Source of the DNA: Epiperipatus broadwayi
Lineage: Eukaryota; Onychophora; Udeonychophora; Euonychophora; Peripatidae
Length of the DNA stretch: 64,000 nucleotides
NCBI GenBank assembly: GCA_028023455.1
Contig: JAQFVV010013282.1
Location: 64,001 to 128,000, forward strand
Direction: 5' to 3'
Position 1 is the first letter of the stretch. Each line of letters starts with the position of its first letter. A program made the position numbers and the translations under genes. A model generated the notes under the pieces. That model was not told where the DNA came from and did not search any database. It saw nothing but the letters and a program-made list of their open reading frames with translations. Shown piece after piece: positions 31,850 through 44,399 of the stretch.

Positions 31850-32955
31850 CCATTTCTTACATAAATACATGAAAATAAATTATCTACCTGATAATTTTCC
31901 TTATTGCAAAATCTTACTTCTCCAACATCTTTAGCATCTCAACATTAAGCATTTTTTATTAGTTCATTATTTATCTAAGACATATATAAATATTAATTCT
32001 TATTTAGCTTTATATAAGTATTACGTGCTGACATTGCGCTTAATAAGAATTAATATTTATAACTTTAACCTGATTCAAAATATTTCTAAATTTAATATCT
32101 GAATATTGACTCGTAAATCGAAAGATTTCGCGAATGTTAATGTTTAATAGAAATAGTGGACTTAATCTGTGAAGAATTTATTAGCTTCATGCTCCCAAAT
32201 CAAAATGCTTTAGATTTGCCTATATAATTAAGAAAAATAGGTTAGAGATAAGAGGGTCCCTCTTATCTTTATAAAGTCGAATCTCATGTTATGATTTGTA
32301 GAGGTCTCTCTTGCTAAAATTAAGCACTCAAGGTGCATAGTACATGTATATATATAAGTTTATTAATAACAACTATATATGAATATTTATATATTTACAA
32401 TAGTTAGTTAAAAGTAAGCTCAGCATATACTTCGATGTAGCATATTTATTTTAAAATATTAAACAAGATTTTTGTTACATGTGTTATTTATATTGTATAC
32501 TTACAACAAAATAAATTTATAGGCGAAATTTTGATGAAACTACAGCCATAATGGTAAGATAAGCTTTTTAACTTCAATGATGTGTAATCCAAATTGGAAA
32601 TGTCATATTCTTACATAATCATAACAATTAAACTGAAAAATAGTTCAAATATTTATTTTTAGGAGTGAAATCTGATGGAAAATACTAATGAAAATAAAGG
32701 TTTAAGCTGTGACAGAGCACAACTTAAACTGTTGCATAAAAGCCAATCCCTGAAATATGAATTATGACAGTATAAAGCTCACAAAAATGTTTTCTGTATC
32801 AACTTCAACATGACTTAAATAACATCTTACATTTAGTTAAATAATAAAAACAATTTTAAGAATTGATATCCTTATCCTTCAGAAACATTCCAAAGAATTT
32901 AAATAAAAACTTATAGTTTTAAAATATAAACAGATTTGAAGATGATAACAATTGA
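31850..32955. other. AT-rich stretch, nothing recognised
   Basis: It lies between the hAT right end and an RTE relic; no motif was recognised. Confidence 0.4.
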
Positions 32956-32959
32956 ATAA

Positions 32960-35245
32960 AATCAAGAAGAAGATAACTGATAGATTATTTAAAAATGCAA
33001 AAAAAAAATAAAAAAAAATAGCTGGCACAAAAATAAGCAGCAATTTGCCAGTAAATTATTTACTGTAAAAAAGCAATGTATGAAAAAGATCAAAAATGGT
33101 TCATTAAGATGAATTAAATAGCCAGGGTTTTGTAAAATGGTATGAAAAAGAGTTAATAACAATGTAAAAAAATATAATTGCAAACAGGTAAGGAAAGCTA
33201 TAGAAGAGAATAAAAGTCTCAAAAGATAGAACAATATTTTGGTATTACAAAGTTATTTCTGCACAAGAAGATGGAACCATAATTAAAAAGAGAGATGATA
33301 TCATAAATTTATATAGAAGAATTTTATAAATAATTATATAATAATAAAAACCAGGAAAACAAAGTATACCTTACAGTTATGACAATTACTAAATTGCCAA
33401 ACATTTTAAATAAAGTGAGACATGCAATTAAATCAATAAAGAAGGAAAAATTCTAGAAAATGATGGAATTATAACTGATATCTTAAAAGAAGCAGATGAA
33501 GAAATTGAAGAATTATTGATGAAGTTAGATACCAAATTTCCAAATGATAAAGTCATATCAGCTGATTGAAAAAATGGAGAGGATAATATTTAAGAAAGAT
33601 AATAGAAAAGTTGTTAAAAATTACAGACCTATCAATATTGTATCAGTTCTATACAAAATCTATATGAAGATATTTAGAAATTGTTTCAAGTGAATTTTGG
33701 AGATTAACCATTCAAAAAAATAATCTGGATTTAAAAGTGGTTTTACTGCAGTGGATCACATCCAGTTATTGGGAGAAATTATAGAAAGGACAACTGAATA
33801 TGAGTTGACATTGAGCTTTAGATTTATAGGTTATGAAAAAAAAACATTTGGTTGTACAAGCATTTCTATAGTAATTAAAGCATTGAATCATCAATATACA
33901 AACCCAGAATATTGTAGATTCTAAAGAATATTTACTAAAACACAACAGCAATAATCAGATTACATGACAGTACTAACAACATAATTATTCTATATAATTC
34001 TATATATATATTTCTTCCTTCTTCTTCAATAATTTTGCTTATTCATATAGAACAATATATCTTATTAAATAATCAGTCTTCTTACACCTTTAAGCAAATA
34101 ATTTTTATTAATATAATAACAGTTTCGACTGTTTTTTGCAGTCTTCTTCAGATCTATGAAAATTTAAATATTATAACAATGCAACCAAAACTTATATATT
34201 TGGTTGTATTGTTAATATATTTGAATTTTTGTAGATCTGAAGAAGACTGTGAGGAACAGTCAAAACTATTATTATATTAATAAAAAATATTTGCTTAAAG
34301 GTGTAAGAAGACTGTGGTTATTTAATAAGATATACTGTAATATTATCATTGAGAAGAGTATATGAGAATAGTGTATAATTTCCATATCTCCAAAATATTT
34401 TACTAAGATTTACGAGAAATATTTTGTAGATTAAAAAAGAAAGCCAAGAGAGCAAAAGTAAATAGACATTATTTAAATCATCTAGATTTTGCAGATAGTA
34501 TGATTGTGTTTGAAAATAATGCTTCAGAGCTTCAGTAAATGATGGATAAGTTATCATACAAAATTAAAAAGGGAGAACTTTATGATAAATGCTAAAAGTA
34601 TTAATATTCAAACAATTTTATTAGAGGAAGAAAGTAAAGATTGAAAATTATGAATTAGAAGAAGTTAACAATGATTAATATAGATGAAAACATAATAGAT
34701 GATAATATCATAGAATTAAACTTGGAGTGTTCTTGGCAGAAATAAATTAATATTAAAAAAATATATAAATGTGTCTATTCATATGTAATGGATGATTTTT
34801 TTAATAGAAGCTTCCGGATTTCTTATTTAAGGAACTGAGACTAAACTTAACAGAGGAACAATTCAGTACTTATATTACTCAATGAAGTATAAAGATATCT
34901 ATGTTAGTAGCAATTAAGAGGGATTGGAAAACAAATATATAGGTGGAAGAATAAACAAGAATCACTGACCTCATTAAAAGAATTAAGAAACTGAAATGGA
35001 ATTAAGCTTTCCATACTGCTAAAAGAGATCACAATGGAAGGACAGTTGATGTCTTAAAATAGATCTCAAGAGATTGTAAAAGATATAAAAAGAGAACACA
35101 TGTTAAGTGGTTGGATAAAAATAAGAAGTTTGCTGGTATCGCGTAGAGAAAGAAGACTAGGGATATGAGAAATTGGATTAAATAAAGAGAGATCTTCATC
35201 CTGCAGTGAATTAAAAATGGTTGAAAATGAAGTCTATATTGATAC
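32960..35245 (+). pseudogene. RTE-type LINE relic, split by a PLE terminal-repeat insertion
   Basis: The plus-strand order of RTE blocks: the linker with KQFASKLFTVKKQC and VRKAIEENKSLKRQ (33030-33225), the finger region with KNYRPINIVSVLYKIYMK (about 33615-33670), DHIQLLGEIIERTTEYE, a region around ALNHQYTNPEY, then after the inserted fold-back LNHLDFADSMIVF (FADD as FADS), and finally the C-terminal block (GRTVDVLK*ISRDCKRYKKR, HVKWLDKN...FAG) ending near 35245. The endonuclease is absent. The catalytic FADD is mutated and many stops are present. Confidence 0.65.
34058..34335. mobile_element. PLE terminal-repeat fold-back inserted in the RTE relic
   Basis: Arms of about 125 bp: ATCTTATTAAATAATCAGTC, then TTTCGACTGTTTTTTGCAGT and CTTCTTCAGATCTA on the left; their complements AGATCTGAAGAAGACTGT, GAGGAACAGTC and AATAAGATAT on the right. 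The block 'CTGAAGAAG-stem-loop-(G)AAAC' is the usual signature at the end of Penelope-like elements. The same repeat, single, occurs at 37970-38065. Confidence 0.6.
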
Positions 35246-35249
35246 ATAA

Positions 35250-35925
35250 ATATAACTGACATATTTTTATTTAGTAATTTTGAAATGGTGACTTCTTATT
35301 TAGTAAATAATTTGCAGGAGTGTTCAGAATATTAAAAAAAAAACATTTCACAGAAGTTTAGAATGGTTATCTTATTTGTAAAATGAGATATTATTATATA
35401 CTGAACTTCTAACTTTTAGGATTTTTGAACATATTATACTAATAATTGATTGATCCTATTTCTTGAGAGTTCATAAGAAATTTGAATACTTAAAGTGATA
35501 AAATTGAGCTACAATCTATGTGCCTTGAACTCCAAAATATGCCATTGTAGGCAGGAATTGTATTGTTATGGTACGTCCCAACTATTTAATCCATTTATTT
35601 AAAAATATATTATATAGAAATATTTATTTTCAGATGTGACTAGAGACCTACCCATTCATCTGATAGGAAAAAATAATAATTATTAAACCAAAATAAAAAG
35701 GGAAATGAGTAAAGTTTTTAGAACTTTTTTCTTTGAAAGATCAATTAAAAGATTTTGTTGGAAATTTAAATAATGATTGGAACTATAAACTTGGCAGTGA
35801 TTTTACATCTGTTGCTATACATATTTTACCTCTTTCTTATGAGAATTACAAGAAAATGCTCATCATAATCAGTTTAATAAAGCAATGTCTTGTCATTGTA
35901 GCCACAATATTCTATCTTCATATAT
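35250..35925. other. AT-rich stretch, nothing recognised
   Basis: A 66-codon frame (35733-35933) has no recognisable motif. Confidence 0.35.
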
Positions 35926-35929
35926 GCAT

Positions 35930-36245
35930 ATAAAAATGTCTGATTTCACTGATCATATTTTGGAAATAGAATATTCTTGGTCTGGCTTTCAATCTTCTTC
36001 CTAAAACTATATCTTCTAAAATAATTTATAAAAACTTATTATGTCTTAAAAGATGACTCAAAAACAATCTTCCCCATTTTTATCGTATTCAGTAGATTAC
36101 ATTTCATTCCAATCTCTCTTAATATTTGATTATTAGTTTTCCCTTCCATTTTATTCATTCTAATTAATCTTCTTCAAAGAATATATTTCCATTCCTTTCT
36201 ATCTTTCCTTTATTTATTCAGAATTTAGATTTTTTTTTTTTTGCA
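35930..36245 (-). pseudogene. LINE C-terminal fragment of a second family
   Basis: The minus-strand translation includes RMNKMEGKTNNQILREIGMK, CNLLNTIKMGKIVF and a later RKKIESQTKN stretch. This is the order (N(E/Q)(I/V)LR..G, LLNTIK.RK, GR..GR.R) found near the C-terminus of many non-LTR retrotransposon ORF2 proteins. It differs from the RTE C-terminal block seen elsewhere in the window. Stops and frameshifts are present. Confidence 0.45.
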
Positions 36246-36249
36246 AAAA

Positions 36250-37085
36250 AATATTGCTGATTATTTTCATTGAGGTTTTAAAAAGATGGATTCACTCACT
36301 TCTTTATCAAATTCTTCAGTTATACCATAGCATGTATGAATTGGGTAGTTATTAAGGACATATTTTATGATTTGTGGTTATTAGTTAAATTTCTTTAGCA
36401 GATACATACTCAGAAACTGTGTTAATCCAGTAACTATTGATGAGATTTCAATAATATCTGAGAATATCGAACTTATCTATCAATACTATTGAATTTGAAA
36501 GCAAAGCTATACTTAAGACTTTTCATAATGACTCACTTTTTTGCAGTTAAATTTACCATTTGAAAGAGCTTCTAGAAACACTCAGATATAATATTATGTT
36601 AATATGTGTATTAGCTAGTGACTTATGACTTGAGGTATTGGTATTCTATATAATGTCTATTTTCTATGAGGCAGTTTCTTTGAATTATCCAGTTGAGAAA
36701 TATGAGATTTCAGAAAATAGATTTGGGTGTGTATTGTTGTGTTCCACATTATGAATCCAGAAAGTTGAAGTAAGCTTCTTTTTCTTTCAAACAAGTATAC
36801 TATTCAGTCATAAGCATGTTGTTCTTAAAGATTTGTGCACAGACTCAGGATGTGGCAACTTCCCATTACGGAGAATATTTTTCATCCAAATTATTTTATA
36901 TTTAAACTTTGATATATGAGAAAAGTAAGTTAAACTAAGGTCCAAAATGACTGCTGAGTAACTAGGGGAAGAACTGTTTTGTGTTGCAGAAGATTATATT
37001 CAGTTTATATGATACTTCCTATTACTTAAGTTGAGGCTTCATCATATTGTCTTTAATATCATTTATGTTCTTTATTACTTTTTAC
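36250..37085. other. AT-rich stretch, nothing recognised
   Basis: No supported feature. Confidence 0.35.
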
Positions 37086-37091
37086 AATGCC

Positions 37092-37311
37092 TTTTTTACA
37101 GCCCACTATTGATGGTTTCAATTGCCCCAATAATCTTCTTCAGAACTGTAACAATACATGAATACAAATATACATAAACATATAATTTTACATTATATAT
37201 TCTATCTTATAAATTTATTTATTTTTATATTCTATATTTGTATAGTGTTTCTTATAGTTCTGAAGAAGATTGCTGGGGCAATCGAAACGGTCAATAGTGG
37301 GTTATAAAAAG
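37092..37311. mobile_element. PLE terminal-repeat fold-back, second subfamily
   Basis: The left arm TTTTACAGCCCACTATTGAT...AATCTTCTTCAGAAC (37096-37147) and right arm GTTCTGAAGAAGATTGCTGG...AATAGTGGGTTATAAAAAG (37256-37310) are reverse complements. The right arm reads CTGAAGAAGATTGC, then GGGGCAATCGAAAC: a hairpin followed by GAAAC as in PLE terminal repeats. Confidence 0.55.
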
Positions 37312-37969
37312 CATTGTAAAATAATAACGAACATAAATGATATTAATATTATATGAATTTAGCAATGCAATAAGAATCATAAAGTTATAATACTTCATAT
37401 TGTCTTTATGAGATTAGAGATAAGTAATGTGTTTGAAATAGTTATCCAAAGTTTTATATCATTATTATATGACTTTAATAAGAAATTATTTGATTGTTTA
37501 GCTGATGCAATGTTCAGGAAACAAAAGCAGCTCTCTAATCTATGGTTTCATTTTTAGGTAATGGTATAAGATTTGGCATCACTTTGAGCTACTATATATG
37601 TATCAATACAAAGTTATATATTAAATTAAGTTATAAAGAATAATGATAATTATGTACAATCAGTGTACCAAATCTTCACAGAAATTAAAGTGGTTTAAAT
37701 ATAGACATGCATAATAAGGATTATCACATTAAGTTGACTTATGAAGTTATTTGCTATAAAAGACTAATATATATATATATATATATTGCTTACAACAGTT
37801 CTTTCATATACACTTTAATGCAAACAAATTTTCTTAAAAACTTCTGATAAAAAAAATATGTAGCAACAATAGCAGAGCATATAGTCCTTCTAAATTCTTT
37901 TTTACCTCCTTTGTTTTTGCTGTCTTCATATATAATATTGAATTTCAAAAATCTTACATGTTTCACTTT

Positions 37970-38065
37970 TCAGCAAAAAAACTTTTATTAATGATTACAG
38001 TTTTGACTGTACCATGCAGTCTTCATCAGATCTACAAAATTTGAACATACATAAAAATACAACCA
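37970..38065 (-). mobile_element. PLE terminal-repeat fragment
   Basis: It matches the left arm of the fold-back at 34058-34335: ACTTTTATTAATGATTACAG, TTTTGACTGTACCATGCAGT, CTTCATCAGATCTAC. The CTTCATCAG on plus is CTGATGAAG on minus, closer to a hammerhead core than the CTGAAGAAG of the other copies. Confidence 0.5.
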
Positions 38066-38069
38066 TTAA

Positions 38070-38878
38070 AATACATTATTTTTATATAAAATTATTAAAT
38101 TCCTATCAAACTTTTAAATTTTTTGCAAATATTTCCTAACCTTTTTAATTCATATAATATCTTTAACATATTTATCATCCTATTTTATATTCTTTTAAAA
38201 ACTTTTCTATCCTCTTTTTCTATAACATATACCTATACATATAACTTTAATACCTATAATATTTACATTATAATTTTAATTACACTACTAAAAAAAAAAA
38301 TTAATCACTATTAATATAAATAGAAAAAAAATATTAATAGTTATAAAAATAGTTAATAGAGAGAGCTGTAGGATAGAGTATGAAAGAGAGCTTAAAAAGG
38401 AAGTTGAATTACTAGAGTAAGATGGAGGATAGAGAAAGTTAAAAGTATATAATAAGGTAAGAAGATTTTATATGGAATAATTAAGAAGGTAAAATGAATG
38501 AAAATAAGTATTTAGTTAGAATAAAAGATAAAGAAAGATGATGCCAATAATTGAAAGAAAAAAACATGAAGTCAAATTGACACAATATAATAATAAAAAT
38601 GTATAAAACGTGATGGAACAGTTGTTTTTGGTAGTAAATGAAAGATAAGACAAAATGAAAGACTTCTCTTCTTCTTAAAAAAAATGGAGATTTGAAAATA
38701 ACATTGGCTATTCAATATGCATTTTAGCAAAATCTAATTTCAAAGCCACTATTCAAGACCATTTAACAACAACCATTGAAGCATCATACCCCCAAAGAAA
38801 AAAATAATGTGAGATAAGAAGAAAACTGCTTGAGTCAATATGAATAAATCATATATTTTGTAAAAATTTACTTTACAA
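38070..38878. other. AT-rich stretch, nothing recognised
   Basis: T-rich then A/G-rich halves; no supported feature. Confidence 0.35.
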
Positions 38879-38881
38879 ATC

Positions 38882-39325
38882 TTTAATACAATGTACAGGC
38901 TCAAACCTGCATTTATATATGTAATATATGTGGGATTTGAACTCAGACTTTCACATGACCCACTACTCTCAGTGCTATCTCATAGTGCTGACCCATCTGA
39001 TCACACACATGTTGAAAAGACAAATAATCACCAATATATGTATTTCATGCTAAACCAGCAATCATCAATTGGTCTAGATTACTATCCTCACACATATGTA
39101 CAATCAGTTCTCAGCTTTATATTAAGATAGCCAATCTTCATACTTTAATGGACAGGCTTCAAACTACTCCAACTCACAACTCTTCAGCCTTCCATTTCAT
39201 TGAAAATCTGATGATGGAACATTCAAAGCCCATGTTAGTGCCAAGGTTATCATCCTACCCATGTTGACGTATTAGTGATTCTGACCCTTCATGTACAGGA
39301 GAATAATCCATTTATACATACATCT
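38882..39325 (-). mobile_element. Family B ribozyme SINE, long copy B5
   Basis: Full-length counterpart of 29012-29500: TACAGGCTCAAACCTGCATT, B-box region GGGATTTGAACTCAG (minus GTTCAAATCC, a good B box), the tRNA-like part, the hammerhead block (39025-39081) and the body ending in CATGTTGACGTATTAGTGAT and AGGAGAATAATCCATTTATA. Confidence 0.75.
39025..39081 (-). ncRNA. Hammerhead relic, family B copy B5
   Basis: In minus sense GAAA, stem III ATA/TAT and stem I (ACCAA/TTGGT, TAATC/GATTA) are all kept, but the first core base is T (TTGATGA). Loss of the invariant C predicts no cleavage. Otherwise this copy gives the clearest view of the ancestral fold. Confidence 0.65.
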
Positions 39326-39329
39326 TTGA

Positions 39330-40925
39330 AAATTTTTATTCATTATAATAGTGAATTTCAGCATCAAAATTAGGAAATCATATCAATATTAATATGAGAC
39401 AATTAAAAATCCACTATTAACTCTTTATAAAACAAGAACTCCAAGCAAACTTACCAAAAGGGTTATGTAGCTATGTCTGCCTAAAAAAGGAGAAGACATT
39501 GTGGAGATGAAATTGTTCGTCATATAACCATAAATGTTGGATTTTAGTTTCCATTAAAATCAGCATTTACCCATCCATGCAGAAGAGAATACCAAAATAT
39601 GCTACAATAAACCAATGAAACTTCTTAGATTGGAGCAAATAATGTTGATGAAAGAAATTGAATTGCCATCATGAAAATTTGAATGGCATTTGAATATGGT
39701 ACAGTGGACTGTATGTTAGATAAACAGGTTTCCCTAAAATAAAATTTCTTGAACATTGTCAATATGAACTGTTGATAATTTAAACTTTGGCTCGACTACA
39801 CAGGATTAAAATAATATATATATATATTTCTTTTTTTCTTATGCTAATTTCTTTTTTTCGATAATAGGTGAATTTCATCCCACTGTAAGTTAGAATTATG
39901 GGATGGTCAAAAATGTTATTATTTCAACCTATTAATAAAATGTAGACATAGATATCCCAAGCTTGCTTAATAATAAGTTTGACTATTTATAGACTGAAAG
40001 ATAAGAGTTTATTATTTTACATAATATTCAACATATATATACTATGACAACTACAATATGAAATATTGAATGTTAAATGTTTGTTATAACTAACTTATTT
40101 ATTAAATAATTGTAATTTGGGATATATGATTAAAATAAATCATATGACTGATTTTTCCTATCATATTATCATATCATTAGGAAATGACTTTCAACACATA
40201 GAGTAATCCTTACGAACAATCCTATTCCGTGGATAAACTCACCATAAGCAAAAACCAGAGGAAGCTAAGGATAGAATAATTAGTTAGGTAGATATATGAT
40301 AATTTGGATGGTTTACTTTTTTTTTATGTTATAAAGTTTAAATTAATAAGTTTGGATAATGTATGATTATCCTTCATAGGGATAAAACAGGATTGGATTA
40401 CCAGACATTCAAGAAATAAAATGAGGAATAATCATGCTTATGCCATATTCAGTTAATAATTATACGACTCACATAGTATGTTAAAATATCATTATGAACA
40501 AAATCTGTTATCGTTAATAACTTATTAAATATTTATTATAACAATCAAAGTCATTGCTATTTATCTGCTCTACCATTCATCACATCACATCATATGTATA
40601 TAATTTGTGTACAACCATGATACAATCATACTAATCCTGAATTTAAATACCATGGCATAACATGAGCTGAGTAGAGGGTAAATGGAAGAAGGTATAGTAA
40701 GTCAAATTCCCTTCTATTTAAGTGTTAATACTCTCATTATCATATTGATTGAATTAATTAAATTAATGATCATAGTGAGACATATCTCTCTTGAAGAAAT
40801 AAATCATTCAGTTATATATGTTTTCCAGTTGCATGGCTCTGAATCATATATTAATACTGTCATGTTACATATAGTATAGCCAATCATTAGGCTTGAAATA
40901 CATATTTTAATATAACAATTTTAGG
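39330..40925. other. AT-rich stretch, nothing recognised
   Basis: No repeat family of the window and no convincing frame; a 65-codon frame at 40682-40879 has no motif. Confidence 0.35.
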
Positions 40926-40935
40926 CTTGTCCTGT

Positions 40936-40937
<2 letters not shown>

Positions 40938-40966
<29 letters not shown>

Positions 40967-40976
40967 GATTAATGTA

Positions 40977-41017
<41 letters not shown>

Positions 41018-41038
41018 AGATACATTAATCTTAAATCG
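40938..41038. repeat. (TA)n microsatellite forming a palindrome
   Basis: Two TA tracts are separated by AGATTAATGTATCT and followed by AGATACATTAATCT, its reverse complement, so the whole block can fold on itself. Confidence 0.9.
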
Positions 41039-41039
41039 A

Positions 41040-41640
41040 GTTTAAAGTTTATATCTGAGTTAGAAATTATCTAACAACTTCTAGCCTAATAAATCATTAG
41101 TAAAAATTATTATTCAAAGTTGTGATTGCAAAAAGATTGTCATTTGTAGATCAAATTGTAGAAAAATAATTAACAATTATCACAAAGTATAGCATAAAAT
41201 AATATTAAATATAAAAGATCTTAGTGTTATCCCACCATTTAGTATACAGGCAGACAGCATCTGTAAGAAATTTTTGTACTGATTCTCAATAAAGTAAAAA
41301 CAATCTCAGTGAAACCACTGTACTCAACTTGCCAATTGGAGATTTGAATTTTATGTATCTCTCTTACAATGAACCATACAGTTATTTTAATTATTTAGCA
41401 GTTGGAATTTTCCTACTAATAATTATTTAAAATAATTGTTAGATTTTGATTTAGAAGTGTCAGATAAAAGTTTAATCCTCAATTAAAGTTTTAATAAAGT
41501 TGTTTTTTAAAACACACAAACATGGAATAATTCAATTTCATCTTTCTTTTTCCATGTGCAATATCTTTTAAAGATGTATTTAATAACCTCCATTCACCAC
41601 ATATTCTTGAAACACAAGAATTAAGACATTTTAAAAGAGA
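41040..41640. other. AT-rich stretch, nothing recognised
   Basis: No supported feature. Confidence 0.35.
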
Positions 41641-41642
41641 AG

Positions 41643-41715
41643 TGAACTCCAAGATGCATTTTGTACTGAACCAGTACTCATCAGTTGGCTCAGATCACAA
41701 TATCTCACATATATC
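41643..41715 (-). ncRNA. Hammerhead relic, family C copy C1
   Basis: In minus sense CTGATGA is followed by a perfect five-pair stem II (GTACT/AGTAC, loop GGTTC), then AAAATGCATC and TTGG. With G in place of the first A this would be GAAA, stem III AT/AT capped by GC, and cleavage after C. Stem I pairs CCAA with TTGG. The lost G sits in what would have been a CpG (ACGAAA to ACAAAA), so deamination explains the decay. Confidence 0.55.
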
Positions 41716-41849
41716 TTTATCCTATGCTCACTCAGTATTTATAAATATAAATAGACTTATGTTGTACTGTTTTAACTTATTTTTCTAGTCATTTAAAAAA
41801 TAATAAATGACGTGACAGTTTTTATTATTTAATATTATTGCTCTCTATC

Positions 41850-42130
41850 ATCATCATCATTTTCAACCATCATCAATCCATTGCAGGATGAAGATTTTCC
41901 ATTTAATCCACTTTTTTGATATCTAGCTTCACTTTTCCGTACCACACCAGCAAATTTTTTATTTCATCCATCCATCTTACACATGGTCTTTTTCTAGATC
42001 TTTTACAAATTCTACGAATCCAAAATAAAAATTGTCTTTCTATTATCATCTCTTTTAGCAATTTATGCTGCCCAGATCTATGTTAGTATCATAATTCTTT
42101 CAATGTTCTCATTGATACCTGCTTGTTTTG
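41850..42130 (-). pseudogene. RTE-type LINE 3' end, 5'-truncated
   Basis: The minus-strand reading includes the tail with GATGATGATGATAG, FILQW-like and EIKNLLVWYGKVK-like stretches, and VRWMDE-type sequence, then upstream WVTKQAGINENIERIMIL. It has the same C-terminal layout as 19660-19990 with its own set of stops. Confidence 0.55.
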
Positions 42131-42134
42131 TCAC

Positions 42135-43195
42135 CCATGCATCTCACTATACAGCTCATATTATTTTTAGTATTTGCTGTATACAGGGATTATGGACTTT
42201 CTATAGGTTTTGTCAAGCTATATTTCAAATTCTCCATTTAACCAGCTGTATGTGCATCACCATAAGTTTTACACAATTAAACAGTCCTTTATATAATTAG
42301 TTTAATTGTTTTATTTACAAAATCTTAAACACAATAATTATACCCAATATGTTAAATCAGTCTCTGCTTAATTCTTATCTGTGTTGTTTCACGATACAAA
42401 TGTCATTTATTCCTAAGAGTTTGCACTGTACATAAACTTCAGGTTCTATCACATGCTAGTAGCTATTCCTGGCTTTAAATTAATGCTCTTTTCCAATCTC
42501 ACAGCCTCTAAATATCTGTTGCTTAGAAAAATTGTAACTACTTACTTCATTTTGTAGTTTAACATCCAGCCATTTTTGTTACTACACTACTCTCTTCCCA
42601 GCATACTTTTTTCCTCTCTATATCCGGGTTTCTTCACTACAGTTATTTTCTAGAGTACCGATATCCTAAAATTAATTTATCAATCTTTACATTTTATCAC
42701 AGACAGTCCAGTATTATAATGAGTATCATTTCAATATGAGATTTAAAATATTGGGTGCTGTAACTTATAGTTTCTTTTAATGTTAATACTTTGATAGACA
42801 ATTATGTATTATTTTAGATATGTAAATGACTTGCATATTTTAATTAAGTACAGACTTGACAATAGTTGAGTAGAATCTATATGAAAGTGGAATTAGCTTT
42901 AATTAATACTGTAAAAACCAATCAGCTATTTAGATTTGTACAGACATTTCCCTAAACTCTTTATAGCTTCTATTCAGATATAGAACATCAGTAGTCACTT
43001 TAGCAGATCTTAAATTTATTGCTAAGGCATTGATTCTGACATTTTTACTATAAACAACTCAGCACAATATCTGAATTTAAAAAAAGGTAAATTCAAAAAT
43101 ATTAAATGATAGATCTGTATTATTAGATCATGATTGCTAAATAATACAAGTTCTTACTAAAAATATTCCTTCCCTCCAACTTATCTTAGATTTTG
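42135..43195. other. AT-rich stretch, nothing recognised
   Basis: No supported feature. Confidence 0.35.
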
Positions 43196-43199
43196 ATTA

Positions 43200-44397
43200 A
43201 ACCAATATTTATCAAATATAGATTCACCAACCAATTTCTTTAAAAAACTTGTTCTTTATTTAACTATATAAAATTTACATTCAATAAGCAACGTTTCGAC
43301 TATTTCTATCCTTATAGTCTTTTTCAAGCCACTAAGAAAAATACAAACAATATTATCAATAAATAATAAATAAATAAATACACAAATAAAACAAAAATTA
43401 AAATTAAAAATACAAATATAAAATAAAAATAAAATAGAATAAAAAATAAAATAGAATAAAAAATAGAATAAAAAATAAAATAAAAAATATATAAAAATAT
43501 AAAATTACCTTCCCCAAAAAACAAAAAAAAAAATCTCAAAGAAATATAACTAACAATTAAATTATTTAAATGGATAAAATTCCTCAAACTAGTCATTAAT
43601 TGTTATCTTAATCTATCAGTTTTCTATTCATATATGGTTTAAATTCCTTAATGTAGAAATTTTCTTTTAAAAACCTTTCTTTATAATTATTTACAGTTTA
43701 CAAAAGTTCAATTTTGTAATCAGTATGACCAAATTTACACCTATGAAAATAAATTACAGATTTTTTATCAGATAAATGTTGTTTTAACCTTGTTTTTAAT
43801 TTATTTTATCTGATAGAAAATCTGCAATTTATTTTCATAGGTGTAAATTTGGTCATACTGATTACAAAATTGAACTTTTGGAAACTGTAAATAATTATAA
43901 AGAAAGGTTTTTAAAAGAAAATTTCTACATTAAGGAATTTAAACCATATATGAATAGAAAACTGATAGATTAAGATAACAATTAATGACTAGTTTGAGGA
44001 ATTTTATCCATTTAAATAATTTAATTGTTAGTTATAAATAAAAAGGGTTTTTATTTCTTTGAGATTTTTTTTTTGTTGGTTTTTTTGGGGAAGGTAATAC
44101 TTTATATTTTTATATATATTTTTATTTTATTTTTTATTCTATTTTATATTTTATTCTATTTTATTTTTATTTTATATTTGTATTTTTAATATTAATTTTT
44201 GTTTTATTTGTGTATTTATTTATTTATTATTTATTGATAATATTGTTTGTATTTTTCTTAGTGGCTTGAAAAAGACTATAAGGATAGAAATAGTCGAAAC
44301 GTTGCTTATTGAATGTAAATTTTATATAGTTAAATAAAGAACAAGTTTTTTAAAGAAATTGGTTGGTGAATCTATATTTGATAAATATTGGTTTTTA
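43200..44397. mobile_element. Penelope-like element fold-back, 1.2-kb palindrome
   Basis: Arms of nearly 600 bp meet near 43795. Outer ends are AACCAATATTTATCAAATAT and its complement. Each arm contains a GIY-YIG remnant next to the centre, a long T/A-rich spacer, and a PLE terminal-repeat block: on the right arm GGCTTGAAAAAGACTATAAG, then GATAGAAATAGTCGAAACGT. The right-arm spacer has diverged from the left by insertions around 44040-44200. Confidence 0.75.
43833..43973 (+). pseudogene. PLE GIY-YIG nuclease, C-terminal fragment
   Basis: An in-frame run of 46 codons: FHRCKFGHTDYKIELLETVN, then NYKERFLKENFYIKEFKPYM, then NRKLID and stop. The order (H..KFGHTDYKI.LLE, ER...E.FYIKE.KP.MNR) is the second half of the PLE GIY-YIG domain with its catalytic glutamate region. 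The mirrored copy lies on the minus strand at about 43620-43770. No RT is present. Confidence 0.65.
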
Positions 44398-44399
44398 TG

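Noticed and set aside
43324-43596. 90-codon Phe/Tyr/Ile-rich frame on minus
   Set aside because: It lies in the A/T-rich spacer of the PLE palindrome and has low-complexity composition; not a membrane protein gene.
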